Assembly (NCBI GenBank): GCA_030448225.1
Contig: JAUJNJ010000145.1
Coordinates: 1-6,323 of the forward strand
DNA: 6,323 nucleotides
Direction: 5' to 3'
Source: Phycisphaerae bacterium
GTDB taxonomy: Bacteria > Planctomycetota > Phycisphaerae > Tepidisphaerales > Tepidisphaeraceae
The position numbers and the translations under genes are program-made. Positions 5,622 to 6,323 of the stretch are shown piece after piece; within the stretch, counting starts at the first letter, position 1; each line of letters starts with the position of its first letter. The notes under the pieces are model-generated. The model was given only the letters and a program-made list of their open reading frames with translations. It was not told where the DNA came from and made no database searches.

Positions 5622-6323
5622 ATGCGCAAAAACGCCCATGCGTCGCGGGCCGTCGTCGCCGAGTCCCTCGAAGACCGCCGGCTGATGAGCGTCGTCGCGT
5701 TCTACAACGGACCGGCGCCGGCGCCGGGCATGGGTCTCGAAGGCAGTTCCGACGCGGCCCGGGAACTGATGGCCGACCTCGTCCAACTCGGGCACACGAT
5801 CCGGACGTTTGAATTCGAGTCGCCCGAGGCTTCCGACCTGCCCGCCGCGCTAGAGGGCGCGGACGTGGTCGTGTTCCCCGACCTCGAAAGACCGACCTTG
5901 GGCATGCGCTTCGAGGATCAAGCCCTGCTGCGCGACTTCGTCACCGGCGGCGGTGGCTTCGTCGTGGTGGGGAACACGCGCGGCGGCGCGCAACAACTGC
6001 TGATGCCGATCTTCGGTTTCTCGCTGGGCGTGGACGAGATGAGAACCTTCCTGCCGGGTGACCCGCCGTTGGTCATGACCCTGAACGAGCCGCGAGCCCA
6101 GGGCACGGCGTTCGCCGGCGGCCCCGCCACGCTCAACGCGCCGCTCGCCTCGTACATCTCGATTTTCGACGCCCGGCCGTGGGACAACGACTCGGACGTG
6201 ACGCGCACGCTCTACGCGGGCGTCGACCCCATGCCGCTCCCGGGGATGCCACCCGAGGACGCCGCCGCGGTCGCGAGTAGAGGCCCCGTGCGTTGGGCCG
6301 TGGTCTTTCTCTTCCACGCCGCG
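5622..6323 (+). CDS. Exported planctomycete-type protein with GATase/ThuA-like domain, 3' end cut by window edge
   Basis: An open frame of 234 codons from ATG at 5622 that runs off the window without a stop. Residues 14-23, ESLEDRRLMS, form the N-terminal motif (Leu-Glu-x-Arg-x-Leu-x-Ser) common in large extracellular or envelope proteins of planctomycetes; no ordinary hydrophobic signal peptide is visible. From about residue 24 the sequence looks like an alternating beta/alpha fold: AFYNG, a helix near 43-56, LEGADVVVFPDL (77-88), and LLRDFVTGGGGFVVVGNTRG (102-121). Strand-plus-Gly-rich-turn patterns like the last are seen in class I glutamine-amidotransferase-like and ThuA-like domains. I see no catalytic Cys in the visible part, so a binding or structural role is as likely as enzymatic activity. 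Its substrate and function are unknown. Codon use agrees with the other genes, supporting it as real. It follows the acyltransferase gene on the same strand but after 447 bp, so it is probably transcribed separately. Confidence 0.8.
   Translation, partial: MRKNAHASRAVVAESLEDRRLMSVVAFYNGPAPAPGMGLEGSSDAARELMADLVQLGHTIRTFEFESPEASDLPAALEGADVVVFPDLERPTLGMRFEDQALLRDFVTGGGGFVVVGNTRGGAQQLLMPIFGFSLGVDEMRTFLPGDPPLVMTLNEPRAQGTAFAGGPATLNAPLASYISIFDARPWDNDSDVTRTLYAGVDPMPLPGMPPEDAAAVASRGPVRWAVVFLFHAA

Noticed and set aside
5353..5685. A 110-codon plus-strand frame from the repeat array into the exported-protein gene
   Set aside because: It begins inside the tandem repeat, overlaps the start of a better-supported gene in another frame, and has no recognisable domain.
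3276..5795. An 839-codon open frame on the minus strand across the OlsF-like gene
   Set aside because: It mirrors the G/C-ending codon bias of the plus-strand gene, shows Arg/Ala/Val-rich composition without domains, and spans two genes and a repeat array. The plus-strand protein has clear family motifs.

Overview
The window is very GC-rich with strongly G/C-biased third codon positions, so long antisense open frames are common and mostly meaningless. The best taxonomic clue is the last gene. Its N-terminus carries ESLEDRRLMS, the Leu-Glu-x-Arg-x-Leu-x-Ser type motif found near the start of many exported planctomycete proteins. With the GC content and a futalosine-type menaquinone gene, this suggests a planctomycete, perhaps class Phycisphaerae. 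This is an inference from motifs, not a database result.

Layout, left to right. (1) Minus strand, 1-1068: a radical-SAM enzyme recognisable as MqnC (cyclic dehypoxanthinyl futalosine synthase, menaquinone synthesis); its C-terminus lies outside the window. (2) Plus strand, 1310-1843: a stand-alone protein of two ACT domains, GcvR-like, with a good ribosome binding site and a plausible promoter. (3) 1844-1984: a short convergent spacer with a purine-rich half, a pyrimidine-rich half and a 14-bp tandem repeat. (4) Minus strand, 1985-2980: an alpha/beta hydrolase with a complete Ser/Asp/His triad. (5) 2981-3267: a divergent spacer with several palindromes and one strong hairpin. (6) Plus strand, 3268-5174: a PlsC-type acyltransferase fused to an OlsB-type GNAT N-acyltransferase, the architecture of bifunctional ornithine-lipid synthase OlsF; as sequenced it is split by a one-base frameshift near 3540. 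(7) 5175-5621: a non-coding stretch with about 11 degenerate copies of an 18-bp repeat, then a candidate promoter. (8) Plus strand, 5622 to the window end: the start of an exported planctomycete-type protein with a Rossmann-like GATase/ThuA-like fold; it runs off the window.

The genes do not form an operon: neighbours are mostly divergent or convergent. Two concern the membrane (menaquinone and aminolipid synthesis), but nothing in the sequence links them further. I see no RNA genes, insertion sequences, CRISPR arrays or phage genes. The features most worth a second look are an atypical-codon insertion within MqnC, the frameshift in the OlsF-like gene, an A/T-ending codon patch in that gene's linker, and the 18-bp minisatellite whose repeat unit reads in frame with the gene before it.
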